Shown here piece by piece: positions 43,977 to 53,168 of a stretch of DNA of 63,756 bases (the first letter of the stretch is position 1; every line of letters starts with the position of its first letter). The notes below the pieces were generated by a model, which saw nothing but the letters and a program-made list of their open reading frames with translations, ran no database searches and was not told where the DNA came from. Origin of the DNA: Lachnospiraceae bacterium (GTDB taxonomy: Bacteria > Bacillota > Clostridia > Lachnospirales > Lachnospiraceae); contig CABJAM010000017.1 in assembly GCA_902363555.1 (NCBI GenBank), forward strand, positions 1-63,756, read 5' to 3'. The translations under genes and the position numbers were made by a program.

Positions 43977-44062
43977 CATTTCTTGTGCGCAGGATCTTAA
44001 TGTTAAGAATTCTTATGATTTCCCGTTGTTATGTTTTATAAAAGTATAAGGAGAAGGTATTT

Positions 44063-45028
44063 ATGTTTGATGATACGATGGAAATGAACTACGATGAATT
44101 TATTGAATACATAAAAGAACGTATGGAGGAAGCGCTTGAGGACGACGATGTCCGGGAAGTGCGCATTGTTCCTGCCATAAAGAATAATCAGATCGTGGTG
44201 GACGCTCTTCAGGCTTTTTTTGAGGATGGCGGCCAGTCGCCGCTGATTTATCTGGACAGCTATTACGAGGATTACCGTATGGGAGTGAATCTGGACGAGC
44301 TTTTACATAATATGGTCATGCTGTACCGTGACAGCCTTGAAAATGCCCAGGTTATGGGAGCTGTGGATATCCAGCAGTTTGAACGTGTAAGGGATAAGCT
44401 GACGCTCCGCCTTGTCAATACGGAACAAAACAGCGTGCTCCTTTCTGGTTGCCCGCACCGCTCCTTCGCGGACGAGTTGGAGGTGACTTACAGGATCGTG
44501 GCCGGACGTACGGAGGGCGGGATATCCACAATTCTTGTGACTAATGATCTTTTGGAGACGTGGGATGTGGATGAGGAGCTGCTATTTACGCTGGCCTGTG
44601 AAAATTCACTGCGCTTGTTCCCGCCGGTCATCGAGTCGGTGCGGCAGATGCTGGAGCGCAGCTTTGGCGCCGGGATCACAAAGGCGTTTAAGGACAGTCC
44701 GGATGCCCCGGAAAACCGGCTCTATCTGCTGACCAATGACTGCCGGATCAACGGCGCGGCGGCGCTGTGCTATTCCGATGCGCTGCCGTCCTTTGCCCGG
44801 GCCATGGATACGGATTTCTTTGTGATCCCCAGCTCCATCCACGAGGTCATTCTCGTGCCCGAAGGAACTGGCTTTTCGCCCCACCAGCTCAAGGATATTC
44901 TTGTGGGAGCCAACCATAAAGTGCTCCAAAAGGAGGATATTTTATCGAATGGTATTTATTTTTATGCCAGAAGCCGGGGGAAAATTGAAAAATACTCTGG
45001 ACAAATGGAAGGGAACTTGTTACAATAG
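44063..45028 (+). CDS. DUF5688 family protein
   Basis: 321-residue soluble protein. The N-terminal YDEFIEYIKERMEEALE, the PAIKNNQIVVDAL segment and PLIYLDSYYEDYRMGVNLDELLHNMVMLYR match the pattern of DUF5688, a family largely confined to Lachnospiraceae, often in several copies, with no known function. The C-terminal part (FFVIPSSIHEVILVPEGTGF...LKDILVGANHKVL) is also typical. No membrane segments, signal peptide or metal motif. RBS AAGGAGAAGG before ATG 44063. The promoter for the aspS T-box leader lies in its last 31 bases. Confidence 0.85.
   Translation: MFDDTMEMNYDEFIEYIKERMEEALEDDDVREVRIVPAIKNNQIVVDALQAFFEDGGQSPLIYLDSYYEDYRMGVNLDELLHNMVMLYRDSLENAQVMGAVDIQQFERVRDKLTLRLVNTEQNSVLLSGCPHRSFADELEVTYRIVAGRTEGGISTILVTNDLLETWDVDEELLFTLACENSLRLFPPVIESVRQMLERSFGAGITKAFKDSPDAPENRLYLLTNDCRINGAAALCYSDALPSFARAMDTDFFVIPSSIHEVILVPEGTGFSPHQLKDILVGANHKVLQKEDILSNGIYFYARSRGKIEKYSGQMEGNLLQ
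44998..45026 (+). promoter_or_regulatory. Promoter of the aspS T-box transcript
   Basis: TGGACA (44998-45003), 17-base spacer, TACAAT (45021-45026), overlapping the 3' end of the DUF5688 gene; the last T of the -10 box is the first base of its stop codon. Confidence 0.65.
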
Positions 45029-45044
45029 GCATTAGTTAAGTAAA

Positions 45045-45312
45045 GCATTGAAGGAGAAAGTACGCCATATAAAGTTTTCAGGGAGAGAGGTCTGGACTGC
45101 GAGCCTCTTAACGGAATATGGCCGAAAGGCACTCCGGAGTGATCTGCCAAAGCGTTTAGACATCGTATAGGATGCAAAACAGGGAGTCAGATACGGTTTA
45201 TCCCCGTTAACAGATTTAAGTTGGAGTGAGCGGTATATCTGTCTCATTCAAACAGGGTGGCACCGCGGGTTATCTCGTCCCTGACAAGTTTCTTGTCAGG
45301 GACTTTTTGTTT
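45045..45312 (+). ncRNA. T-box leader controlling aspS
   Basis: Senses uncharged tRNA and permits read-through when aspartyl-tRNA is low. The conserved T-box AGGGTGGCACCGCGGGTT is at 45254-45271. The terminator is GTCCCTGACAAG (45277-45288) with CTTGTCAGGGAC (45292-45303) and a T-tract. In stem I the probable specifier codon is GAC (Asp) at 45095-45097, which matches the downstream synthetase. Confidence 0.95.
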
Positions 45313-45352
45313 ACAAATTAACAAATAGACCTGGGGCCATAAGAATTTTATA

Positions 45353-45381
45353 GTAACAGTCCGGTCAACCGGAACTGTTGC
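45353..45381. repeat. R3 palindromic element, copy 3
   Basis: GTAACAGT-CCGG-TCAA-CCGG-AACTGTTGC, between the T-box terminator and the aspS start. The inner CCGG/CCGG extends the stem. Confidence 0.6.
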
Positions 45382-45405
45382 AATTTATGAAAAGGAGTAA
45401 TTACT

Positions 45406-47211
45406 ATGGCTGAATCAATGAAAGGCTTAAAAAGAAGCCATCGCTGTACGGAAGTGAGCCTTGCCAATGCCGGTCAGGAAGTGACCGTAATGGGCTGGGT
45501 TCAGAAGAGCAGAAATAAAGGCGGGATCATCTTTGTAGATTTAAGAGACCGCTCCGGTATTTTACAGGTGATCTTTGAGGACGGGGAGATTTCCCGGGAA
45601 GGCTTTGAGAAGGCTGAAAAGCTGCGCAGCGAGTTTGTCATCGCAGTGGTCGGACGGGTGGAAGCCCGCCAGGGTGCGGTAAATTCCAACTTAAAGACCG
45701 GTGATATAGAAATCCGTGCAAAGGAGCTGCGTATTCTGGCAGAATCCGAGACACCGCCGTTCCATATCGAGGAGGACAGCAAGACGAAGGAAGAGCTGCG
45801 TCTGAAATACCGTTATCTGGACCTGCGCCGCCCGGATCTGCAAAGAAACATTATGATGCGCAGCCAGGTGGCCGCCATTGCCCGAAGCTTCCTGACGGAG
45901 GAAGGTTTTTTGGAGATCGAGACGCCGATGCTCACAAAGAGCACGCCGGAGGGCGCCAGAGATTATCTTGTGCCCAGCCGTGTGCATCCCGGTACGTTCT
46001 ATGCACTGCCCCAGTCGCCCCAGTTATTTAAGCAGCTTTTAATGGTTTCCGGCTATGACCGTTATTTCCAACTGGCCAAGTGCTTTAGAGATGAGGATTT
46101 GAGAGCTGACCGGCAGCCGGAATTTACCCAGATCGATATGGAATTATCCTTTGTGGATGTGGATGATGTTATCGATGTCAATGAGCGCCTTTTAGCGAAA
46201 GTATTCAAGGAGGTTCTTGGAGTGGAGGTACAGCTTCCCATTCCCCGGATGACCTGGCAGGAGGCGATGGACCGCTTTGGCTCCGATAAGCCGGATACCC
46301 GTTTTGGCATGGAGCTTAAAAATGTGACCGATGTGGTGAAGGACTGCGGCTTTGGCGTATTTACCAGCGCCATTGAAAAGGGCGGCAGTGTGCGTGGTAT
46401 CAATGCCAAAGGACAGGGCGCCATGCCGAGAAAGAAGATCGATGCGCTGACCGCATTTGTGAAAGATTACGGCGCTAAGGGCTTGGCTTATATCGCCATT
46501 TTGGAGGATGGCACCGTCAAATCCTCCTTTGCCAAGTTTATGACCGAAGCGCAGATGAGCGCGCTCATTGCCGCCATGGACGGTGAAAATGGCGACTTAT
46601 TGCTGTTTGCTGCCGATGTGGATAAGGTCGTATACGATGCGCTGGGCGCTTTGAGAGTAGAGCTTGCCCGTCAGCTTGGGCTGCTTTCTAAGGATCAGTT
46701 TAATTTCTTATGGGTTACGGAATTTCCGCTTCTTGAGTGGTCGGAGGAACAGGGCCGCTATACAGCTATGCACCATCCGTTTACCATGCCCATGGAGGAG
46801 GATCTTCAATATATTGATTCAGAGCCGGGCCGTGTGCGCGCCAAAGCCTATGATATCGTTTTAAATGGTACAGAGCTTGGCGGAGGCAGCGTCCGTATCC
46901 ATCAGAATGATATTCAGGAGAAGATGTTCGAGGTGCTGGGCTTTACGAAGGAGGACGCCTATGAGCGTTTCGGCTTCCTGCTCAATGCCTTTAAGTACGG
47001 CGTACCGCCCCATGCCGGTCTGGCTTACGGCCTGGACCGTCTGATCATGCTTATGACCGGGGAGGACAGTATCCGCGACGTAATCGCATTCCCCAAGGTA
47101 AAGGACGCTTCCTGTCTCCTCACCGATGCCCCCAACTTTGTGGATGACAAGCAGCTTGAAGAACTTTACATTGAAGTCACAAAGCCGGAAACATCATCGG
47201 AAGCCGAATGA
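45406..47211 (+). CDS. aspS: Aspartyl-tRNA synthetase
   Basis: 601-residue bacterial-type class II synthetase: N-terminal OB anticodon-binding domain (about 12-110), motif 2 FRDEDLRADRQPEFTQID in the catalytic core, the bacterial GAD insertion (about 290-430) and motif 3 GLAYGLDRLIMLMTGEDSIRDVIAFPK near the C-terminus. RBS AAAAGGAG. Controlled by the T-box leader. The next gene overlaps its stop through ATGA, so DUF1294 and probably glyA share the transcript. Confidence 0.97.
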   Translation: MAESMKGLKRSHRCTEVSLANAGQEVTVMGWVQKSRNKGGIIFVDLRDRSGILQVIFEDGEISREGFEKAEKLRSEFVIAVVGRVEARQGAVNSNLKTGDIEIRAKELRILAESETPPFHIEEDSKTKEELRLKYRYLDLRRPDLQRNIMMRSQVAAIARSFLTEEGFLEIETPMLTKSTPEGARDYLVPSRVHPGTFYALPQSPQLFKQLLMVSGYDRYFQLAKCFRDEDLRADRQPEFTQIDMELSFVDVDDVIDVNERLLAKVFKEVLGVEVQLPIPRMTWQEAMDRFGSDKPDTRFGMELKNVTDVVKDCGFGVFTSAIEKGGSVRGINAKGQGAMPRKKIDALTAFVKDYGAKGLAYIAILEDGTVKSSFAKFMTEAQMSALIAAMDGENGDLLLFAADVDKVVYDALGALRVELARQLGLLSKDQFNFLWVTEFPLLEWSEEQGRYTAMHHPFTMPMEEDLQYIDSEPGRVRAKAYDIVLNGTELGGGSVRIHQNDIQEKMFEVLGFTKEDAYERFGFLLNAFKYGVPPHAGLAYGLDRLIMLMTGEDSIRDVIAFPKVKDASCLLTDAPNFVDDKQLEELYIEVTKPETSSEAE

Positions 47212-47501
47212 TGGATGGCTGGATAAAGTTTATTCTTGCCTATCTGCTCATGGTAAATCTATGCGGTTTTTGTCTGTGTGCCATGGATAAGAAAAAGGCC
47301 AAAAACGGCCAGTGGCGGGTGCCGGAACGGCGGTTTTTTGTGATCGCCGTTTTGGGCGGCGGACCTGGCGTACTGCTTAGTATGTACAGGTTCCGCCATA
47401 AGACGAAGCACCGGACATTTACCGTGGGTATTCCGGCAATTATAATATCAGAATGTATTTTGATCTTACTAATTATTATTTTTACAGGAAAGTGGAGGTA
47501 G
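47208..47501 (+). CDS. DUF1294 membrane protein
   Basis: 97 residues with an N-terminal helix (about 5-22), the DUF1294 core DKKKAKNGQWRVPERRFFVIAVLGGGPGVLLSMYRFRHKTKH and a C-terminal helix. Small membrane family of unknown function. Its ATG overlaps the aspS TGA, which implies translational coupling, and glyA starts 6 bases after its stop. Confidence 0.9.
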   Translation: MMDGWIKFILAYLLMVNLCGFCLCAMDKKKAKNGQWRVPERRFFVIAVLGGGPGVLLSMYRFRHKTKHRTFTVGIPAIIISECILILLIIIFTGKWR

Positions 47502-47507
47502 AAAGCA

Positions 47508-48740
47508 ATGTATTCATTCGATGAAGTGAAGTCTTTGGACCCGCAGGTTGCTCAGGCTATTGAGCTGGAGATCGGCCGTCAGAACGGGAATATCGAGTTG
47601 ATCGCATCCGAAAATTTTGTCAGCAAGGCAGTAATGGCCGCCATGGGAAGTCCATTGACGAACAAATACGCCGAGGGCTATCCGGGAAAGCGCTATTATG
47701 GCGGCTGCCAGTACGTGGATATTGTGGAAAATCTGGCCATTGAGCGGGCCAAAGAGCTGTTTGGCTGCGAGTACGTCAATGTACAGCCCCATTCCGGCGC
47801 ACAGGCCAATATGGCTGTTTTCCAGGCCTTTTTAAAGCCGGGAGATACGTTCATGGGAATGAATCTGGACCACGGCGGCCATCTGACCCACGGAAGCCCA
47901 GCCAACTATTCAGGCAAGGTGTTTAACTGCGTGCCTTACGGCGTGGATGATCAGGGCTTTATCGATTACGATCAGGTCCGTAAGATCGCTCTGGAAGCCC
48001 GTCCTAAGATGATCATTGCCGGTGCCAGCGCTTACTGCCGGACCATTGATTTTAAGAAATTCCGTGAGATCGCCGATGAGGTGGGCGCTTACCTTATGGT
48101 GGATATGGCGCATATTGCCGGGCTTGTGGCCGCAGGCATCCATCCAAGCCCGATCCCTTATGCTCATTTTACAACAACAACGACCCATAAGACACTGCGC
48201 GGACCCCGCGGCGGCATGATCTTATCCAGCGAGGAGTATGGCAAGAAGCTTAATTCCGCTGTATTCCCCGGAACTCAGGGCGGGCCTTTAATGCACGTGA
48301 TCGCTGCCAAGGCTGTGGCTTTTGGCGAGGCGCTGACCGACGATTTCAAGGCCTATCAGCACCGGATCGTGGACAATGCCAAAGCACTTTGCGACGGCCT
48401 TAAAAACCGCGGCCTGACCATTGTTTCCGGCGGTACGGATAACCACCTGATGCTGGTGGATCTGCAAAATGTGGGGCTGACCGGCAAGGAAGCTGAGAAG
48501 CTGCTGGATGAAGTCCACATTACCTGCAATAAAAATACGATCCCCAATGATCCCCAGTCTCCATTTGTGACCAGCGGTATCCGTCTGGGTACACCGGCGG
48601 CTACGACCCGTGGAATGAATACAGAGGATATGGACCGGGTTGCCGAGGCAATCGCACTGACATTGAAGGATTTTGAGGCCAACAAGGAAAAGGCCATGGC
48701 TATTGTTAAGGATCTGACGGATAAATATCCGCTTTATTAA
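47508..48740 (+). CDS. glyA: Serine hydroxymethyltransferase
   Basis: PLP enzyme interconverting serine and glycine with tetrahydrofolate and the main source of one-carbon units. Lys228 in TTTTHKTLRGPRGG binds PLP; ELIASENFVSKAV, YAEGYPGKRYYGGC and HSGAQANMAVF are intact. 410 residues. GGAGGT precedes ATG 47508. Third gene of the aspS transcript, so its expression may partly follow aspartyl-tRNA charging. Confidence 0.97.
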   Translation: MYSFDEVKSLDPQVAQAIELEIGRQNGNIELIASENFVSKAVMAAMGSPLTNKYAEGYPGKRYYGGCQYVDIVENLAIERAKELFGCEYVNVQPHSGAQANMAVFQAFLKPGDTFMGMNLDHGGHLTHGSPANYSGKVFNCVPYGVDDQGFIDYDQVRKIALEARPKMIIAGASAYCRTIDFKKFREIADEVGAYLMVDMAHIAGLVAAGIHPSPIPYAHFTTTTTHKTLRGPRGGMILSSEEYGKKLNSAVFPGTQGGPLMHVIAAKAVAFGEALTDDFKAYQHRIVDNAKALCDGLKNRGLTIVSGGTDNHLMLVDLQNVGLTGKEAEKLLDEVHITCNKNTIPNDPQSPFVTSGIRLGTPAATTRGMNTEDMDRVAEAIALTLKDFEANKEKAMAIVKDLTDKYPLY

Positions 48741-48751
48741 AGGTGAACTGA

Positions 48752-48800
48752 AAAAACACATTCTCAATACAGTTAAAATGTGTAGTGAGAATGTGTTTTT
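48752..48800. terminator. Bidirectional terminator after glyA
   Basis: Perfect 15-bp arms AAAAACACATTCTCA (48752-48766) and TGAGAATGTGTTTTT (48786-48800). Serves glyA and the convergent GDPD gene. Confidence 0.88.
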
Positions 48801-48848
48801 ACATATCAGTCATTAACATTAGAGCGTGCATATGGCTTTAAAGCATGC

Positions 48849-49673
48849 TCAGGGTTGAAAATTTTCAAAAATTACTGTGTGCCCCTGCTTTTTAAGATGC
48901 TGCATGATCTGTATATTGGGCACGGTCCAGAGCACGGTCATGGCGCCAAAAAGCCGGCGGTTTAAGAAAAATCCCATGTTTTTTATGTCCTGATAATTGT
49001 AAGCGATGAAATCCGGGCGGGCGGCCATGTTGGTCAGCAGGTGGGAGAGTGCCGCAGGACCGATCTTCCAACTGCCCGGGTCTTTTTGAAAATTGCAGGA
49101 GAGCTGGCCGCGGATGACCTCGCTGCGGTTTTTACGATACCAGTACACAGCCAGGGGATGAAAAGATTCAATACAGTAGTCGCCTGTGTAATCCGCCAGC
49201 ATACGGTCAGCGGCCGCACACAGCTCATTATAGTTGCCGTGGTCCACCTTCAGCTCGATGATCAGCGGAACTCTGCCGCCGATGAGTTCAAGAACATCTT
49301 TGAACAGGGGGATCGTCTCATCTGTATCCAGCAGACGTATGGTTTTAAGCTCATCCCAGGTCATTTCACAAATATCTTTTTTGATATGGCACATCCGATA
49401 TAAATGATCGTCATGGAATACGACCAGGCGGCCGTCCTTTGTCAAATGGATATCCAGTTCGATACCGTAATTATGGTCAACGGCTCTTTTAAATGCCGTC
49501 ATGGAGTTTTCCGGAATACCCCAGAGATTTTCGTACAGTCCGCGGTGCGCATAATCGTATTGGGTCAGCCGCTTCATCAGCCGGGTTTTGCGGCGGTTGG
49601 GAGCGATAGCGAAAAGATATGCAGCAGGTATGGACGCCAGTGCGCCAATCATGTATTTAGTCTTTGTTTTCAT
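48849..49673 (-). CDS. Glycerophosphodiester phosphodiesterase-family protein
   Basis: 274 residues with an N-terminal hydrophobic anchor (about 7-20) and the GDPD barrel: catalytic His-Arg in YDYAHRGLYEN, PENSMTAFKRAVDHNYGIELDIHLTKDGRLVVFHD with the metal Glu/Asp and second His, and LIIELKVD. Hydrolyses glycerophosphodiesters at the membrane face. ATG 49673 is 8 bases after AAAGGA; the ATG two codons earlier is too close. Monocistronic. Confidence 0.9.
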   Translation of the reverse strand: MKTKTKYMIGALASIPAAYLFAIAPNRRKTRLMKRLTQYDYAHRGLYENLWGIPENSMTAFKRAVDHNYGIELDIHLTKDGRLVVFHDDHLYRMCHIKKDICEMTWDELKTIRLLDTDETIPLFKDVLELIGGRVPLIIELKVDHGNYNELCAAADRMLADYTGDYCIESFHPLAVYWYRKNRSEVIRGQLSCNFQKDPGSWKIGPAALSHLLTNMAARPDFIAYNYQDIKNMGFFLNRRLFGAMTVLWTVPNIQIMQHLKKQGHTVIFENFQP

Positions 49674-49803
49674 ATGCATGGTCCTTTCAAATTTAATTGC
49701 AACTATTGGCTGATTAATAGTTTAACATTGTTTTCCTGAATTGTCTATGGATGAAAAAGAACTATTATTTCTCGATAAGGCCTTAAAATGTGAGGATGTT
49801 TAG

Positions 49804-50334
49804 GTGACGGATACGAATGTGATACAGGAGCAGTTGGAATGGTTTAATGATTTTGTTTTAAAGTATACGCGGATTATATTGCGGATCATGGTTTCCAAGG
49901 TCGGCGACCGGATGCTGGCGGAGGATCTGCTCCAGGAGGTGTTCTGTAAGGTTTATAAGTATCTGGACCGGATGTGGGGGTTTGAGGACGACCATCTGGA
50001 TTTTTATATGCGGCGTATTATTTCCACGGTGATCATTGATTATTTCAGGAAAAAGGAAAATGAACTGGCCGTGGATTCGGAAATTGATTTCAATGAATTG
50101 GAAATTGAGTATAACGCATATTCAAGCCCGGAAAACCATATAATAGAACAGGATTATAAAAACATGATCAGCAGCCTGCCGGAAAAATACAGCCAGGTTC
50201 TGCTCCTGCATATATTTTATCAGATGACTTTAAAGGATATCGGTGTGCGGCTCGGTATCAAGGAGCCGGCCGTGAGGAAACGGTATGAGCGGGCGAAGAA
50301 AAAGCTCATAGACAAATTGAAAGAGAAATCGTAA
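49804..50334 (+). CDS. Sigma-70 family (ECF-like) RNA polymerase sigma factor
   Basis: 176 residues with region 2 (about 22-85: RIMVSKVGDRMLAEDLLQEVFCKVYKYL...YMRRIISTVIIDYFRKKE) and region 4 (about 118-172: LPEKYSQVLLLHIFYQMTLKDIGVRLGIKEPAVRKRYERAKKKL). No region 1.1 or 3, and no anti-sigma gene next to it. Start GTG 49804 follows GAGG by 8 bases. The 18 codons before it (from ATG 49747) are open in the same frame and end at a TAG directly before this GTG. Target promoters unknown. Confidence 0.85.
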   Translation: MTDTNVIQEQLEWFNDFVLKYTRIILRIMVSKVGDRMLAEDLLQEVFCKVYKYLDRMWGFEDDHLDFYMRRIISTVIIDYFRKKENELAVDSEIDFNELEIEYNAYSSPENHIIEQDYKNMISSLPEKYSQVLLLHIFYQMTLKDIGVRLGIKEPAVRKRYERAKKKLIDKLKEKS

Positions 50335-50455
50335 TCACTTGTAACCGCTTGGTGGTGGGCGCAGGTGTTTGGGCGTGGAACAGCATTGTGCACAGATGAA
50401 CACCTGGAATGTTACGATAATTCTATGAAATTTTCGTGATGTTGTATATTTCCAC

Positions 50456-50484
50456 TTGAAATTTCAGATAAGTTAATATATAAT
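50456..50484 (+). promoter_or_regulatory. Promoter of 6S RNA
   Basis: TTGAAA (50456-50461), 17-base spacer, perfect TATAAT (50479-50484); start site expected near 50491. Confidence 0.85.
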
Positions 50485-50490
50485 AATCGC

Positions 50491-50690
50491 AGATAGAGAA
50501 GTAATCCTGGAGTGTTCGAGAATCCTGCAATTTTGAACCTACATTTATTTTGACGGGAAATTCGATATTGGGAACTATGTCAGGCCTCCAATATGCAGTG
50601 GAAGACAGAAAAACCAATGAGATTACCCACCTGGCTTTGGGCTAGGCGTCAAAGTAGCAGGAGACGGCACCCTGGGAGCTTACATAAGAA
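50491..50690 (+). ncRNA. ssrS: 6S RNA
   Basis: About 200-nt RNA expected to bind and inhibit sigma-A RNA polymerase. A consensus promoter feeds a region with no credible gene. The closing stem pairs TCCTGGAGTG (50505-50514) with CACCCTGGGA (50668-50677), and the 5' GGAGTGTTCG start recalls the AGATGTTCG of E. coli 6S. A large imperfect hairpin occupies the middle, as expected for the open-complex mimic. A terminator follows. The call rests on recalled features, not on a covariance-model search. Confidence 0.8.
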
Positions 50691-50727
50691 AAGAGAGGCG
50701 CTACGAGAGTATGCGTCTCTTTTTGTT
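50691..50727 (+). terminator. Terminator of 6S RNA
   Basis: AGAGGCG near 50693 pairs with CGTCTCT, followed by TTTTTG. Confidence 0.8.
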
Positions 50728-50800
50728 AACTATTCAGCCATGCGGAGTATGGCTGAACAACTATTTTGGATATAAATTGATTTTCATAGAAAGGTGATTT

Positions 50801-53080
50801 ATGAAGCGACAACAAGTTATAATCGGTGTATTGATCGTGATTTTATGTATCACTTGTGTGATGCTTATTTTTTTAAAACCTAAAAAAGCGGACGAGCCGT
50901 CGGTGAGCCGGGCTCTGGCGGCGAAGATGCTGGCTCTGACGCGAAGCTCTCAGGCGGAGCTGGCCGGAGATTCTCAAGGCAATTGGTATGACCCGTACAT
51001 AGACACAGCCGTAAATGACTGCGGCATGACAAAAAGCGAGGATAATTTCCGTCCCATGGATCTGCTGACCTACGGGGAGGCTCAGTTGATCGCTGAAAAG
51101 TTTGGTGTGGATGAGGAAGCGCTTGGCTTTGCTTTTAAGGACAGTAAAAAGGACCGGTCCATAGTGGCTGCGGACTGGTTTGAGCTCTATGACAGGATCA
51201 TAGACATGACCGGGCAGGTGAGCCGCCAGGAGCTGCTGATCCTTGGCACGCCGGCCAATACCCAGAATTTATCATCCTGGCAATGTCTGACCGGCAGCGG
51301 CACCTACGGCTTTCACGGCATATCCCTGGACAGCTTTATGGATGCCAATGTGGAAGCTTACGTCCGTGACAATGAGATCGTGGCGGTGGCCGGCATTTCG
51401 AAAAATCCGGGCAATGTGCGCAATCTCTGGATCATTTCCGGCAGCGGGCAGCAGATGACGGCTTACATTCATGGATATTTCCGCACCTTTTCACTGGAGC
51501 AGCCTCTGGAGCGGCCGGTGGAAAAGGTGATGGCCGATCTGACCTTTGAAAATCAGGCCCTGACCCGGGTTTCCCTAAAAACCGCTGTTATAAAGGGTGA
51601 GATCCTGTCTGTGGGCGAGGGCTATGTGGAGGTGAAAAATTACGGGCAGGTGCCGGTCACAGAGCCTTTTCATGTATACCGCATGTACGACGGCTTTGAG
51701 GAGCTGTCCATGGATGCTTTAGAGGTGGGAAATAAATATACCGAGTTTGTCACGGAGGGGGAGAATATTTGCGCAGCTCTGATCCGGGCAAAAACGGATG
51801 AGCGAAATATCCGCGTTGTTTTAAGCTGTGACGGCTTTACAGGCTATGAGCATGGCAGCGTGTCCATCACAAGCAGCTCCGCATTTTCCACGGTTGCCGA
51901 TGGTGTGCGCACCGATCACGCGGCGGGCAGTGTGGTAGATATCGGTACGGATACGCTGGCTTCCGGCCAGTCCATAGCTGTGATGTCCTCGGAGACGGCC
52001 GGCAAGCTGACGGTGAACAGCCTGAACCGGAGCCAGGGCCATCCCTCTTACCGGGGCACTTTAAATATTACAAATAATGGAAATGGGCTTGTGATCGTTA
52101 ACGAGCTGCTTTTGGAGGAATATCTCTATGCTGTCCTTCCCAGCGAAATGCCGGCCGGCTATGAAGCCGAGGCACTAAAGACCCAGGCCATATGCGCCCG
52201 CAGCTTTGCGCGCCAGGCCATGAATGAAACCCGGTTTGCCGATTACGGCGCCGATGTGGACGACAGCACGGCCACACAGGTGTATAATAATGGCGGCGAG
52301 GATGAGCGGGCCAATGCAGCGGTGGATGCGACGGCCGGACAGGTGCTTTCTGCCGCTGATACATTGGTAAAAGCTTATTTCTATTCCACGTCCTGCGGTA
52401 GCTCCGCCAGCCCTGATGAGGTCTGGCTGTCCGGAGAAAATCCGGCGTATATGCAGGGGCGGCTCCAGATATTGGGTGAGAGTGAGCGGGATTTTTCCAG
52501 TGAGGACGCCTTTAAGGCATTTATGGATGATTATGCGTCCAGAGATTATTTTGAAAAGGATATTTCCTGGTTTCGGTGGAAGGTGACGGCCACGGCGGCA
52601 GATATTAAGACCGCCATTGACAAAAGTCTCCTGACCCGTATACGGATCGTACCCTCCTTGATTACGGTGAAGGATGAGAGCGGCAATTTTGTAGAGCGGG
52701 AGATTTCCACTGTGGGGGATATTGTCAACATTACCGTGGGGGAACGGTCCGTCAGCGGTATTTTAAAATCGGTGATCGTGGAGGGAACCCAGGCTACTAT
52801 CAAGATTACGGGAGAGTATAATATACGGCTGCTTCTGGCGCCGGTGAACAGCTCCGTTATATGTGACGACGGTACGGATGCGGGTACCATGACTATGATG
52901 CCCAGTGGATTTTTCTATATTGTAAATAATGCAGATGGCAGCTATACGATGCGGGGCGGCGGCTATGGCCACGGCGCCGGGATGAGCCAGAACGGGGTCC
53001 AGGCGCTGGCCAAAAGAGGGCTGTCCTGTGAGGAGATATTAAAGCATTATTTTGGCGAAGCTCAGATTGTGTCGCAATAG
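50801..53080 (+). CDS. SpoIID/LytB-domain protein
   Basis: 759 residues with an N-terminal membrane anchor (about 5-25), a long extracytoplasmic region without a recognised domain (about 30-415) and a C-terminal SpoIID domain (about 415-755) bearing VNELLLEEYLYAVLPSEMP, ALKTQAICARSFA and GYGHGAGMSQNG. SpoIID domains are lytic transglycosylases/amidase enhancers acting on peptidoglycan, in sporulation or vegetative remodelling. Far longer than true SpoIID (about 340), so this is a vegetative or variant form. RBS AAAGGTG before ATG 50801. Confidence 0.88.
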   Translation: MKRQQVIIGVLIVILCITCVMLIFLKPKKADEPSVSRALAAKMLALTRSSQAELAGDSQGNWYDPYIDTAVNDCGMTKSEDNFRPMDLLTYGEAQLIAEKFGVDEEALGFAFKDSKKDRSIVAADWFELYDRIIDMTGQVSRQELLILGTPANTQNLSSWQCLTGSGTYGFHGISLDSFMDANVEAYVRDNEIVAVAGISKNPGNVRNLWIISGSGQQMTAYIHGYFRTFSLEQPLERPVEKVMADLTFENQALTRVSLKTAVIKGEILSVGEGYVEVKNYGQVPVTEPFHVYRMYDGFEELSMDALEVGNKYTEFVTEGENICAALIRAKTDERNIRVVLSCDGFTGYEHGSVSITSSSAFSTVADGVRTDHAAGSVVDIGTDTLASGQSIAVMSSETAGKLTVNSLNRSQGHPSYRGTLNITNNGNGLVIVNELLLEEYLYAVLPSEMPAGYEAEALKTQAICARSFARQAMNETRFADYGADVDDSTATQVYNNGGEDERANAAVDATAGQVLSAADTLVKAYFYSTSCGSSASPDEVWLSGENPAYMQGRLQILGESERDFSSEDAFKAFMDDYASRDYFEKDISWFRWKVTATAADIKTAIDKSLLTRIRIVPSLITVKDESGNFVEREISTVGDIVNITVGERSVSGILKSVIVEGTQATIKITGEYNIRLLLAPVNSSVICDDGTDAGTMTMMPSGFFYIVNNADGSYTMRGGGYGHGAGMSQNGVQALAKRGLSCEEILKHYFGEAQIVSQ

Positions 53081-53124
53081 CCGGCGTCCTGGCCTACAGA
53101 AATCAGGCCGCCAGCGGGCGGATA

Positions 53125-53168
53125 AAAAGGCCTTTTGCCTCAACAAGTTGAGACAAAGGGCCTTTTTA
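53125..53168. terminator. Bidirectional terminator between SpoIID-like and yihY genes
   Basis: AAAAAGGCC...GGCCTTTTT with an inner CTCAAC-AA-GTTGAG stem; it reaches the yihY stop codon. Confidence 0.85.

Noticed and set aside
50593..50775. 60-codon reading frame in the interval before the SpoIID-like gene
   Set aside because: It lies inside the predicted 6S RNA and crosses its terminator.
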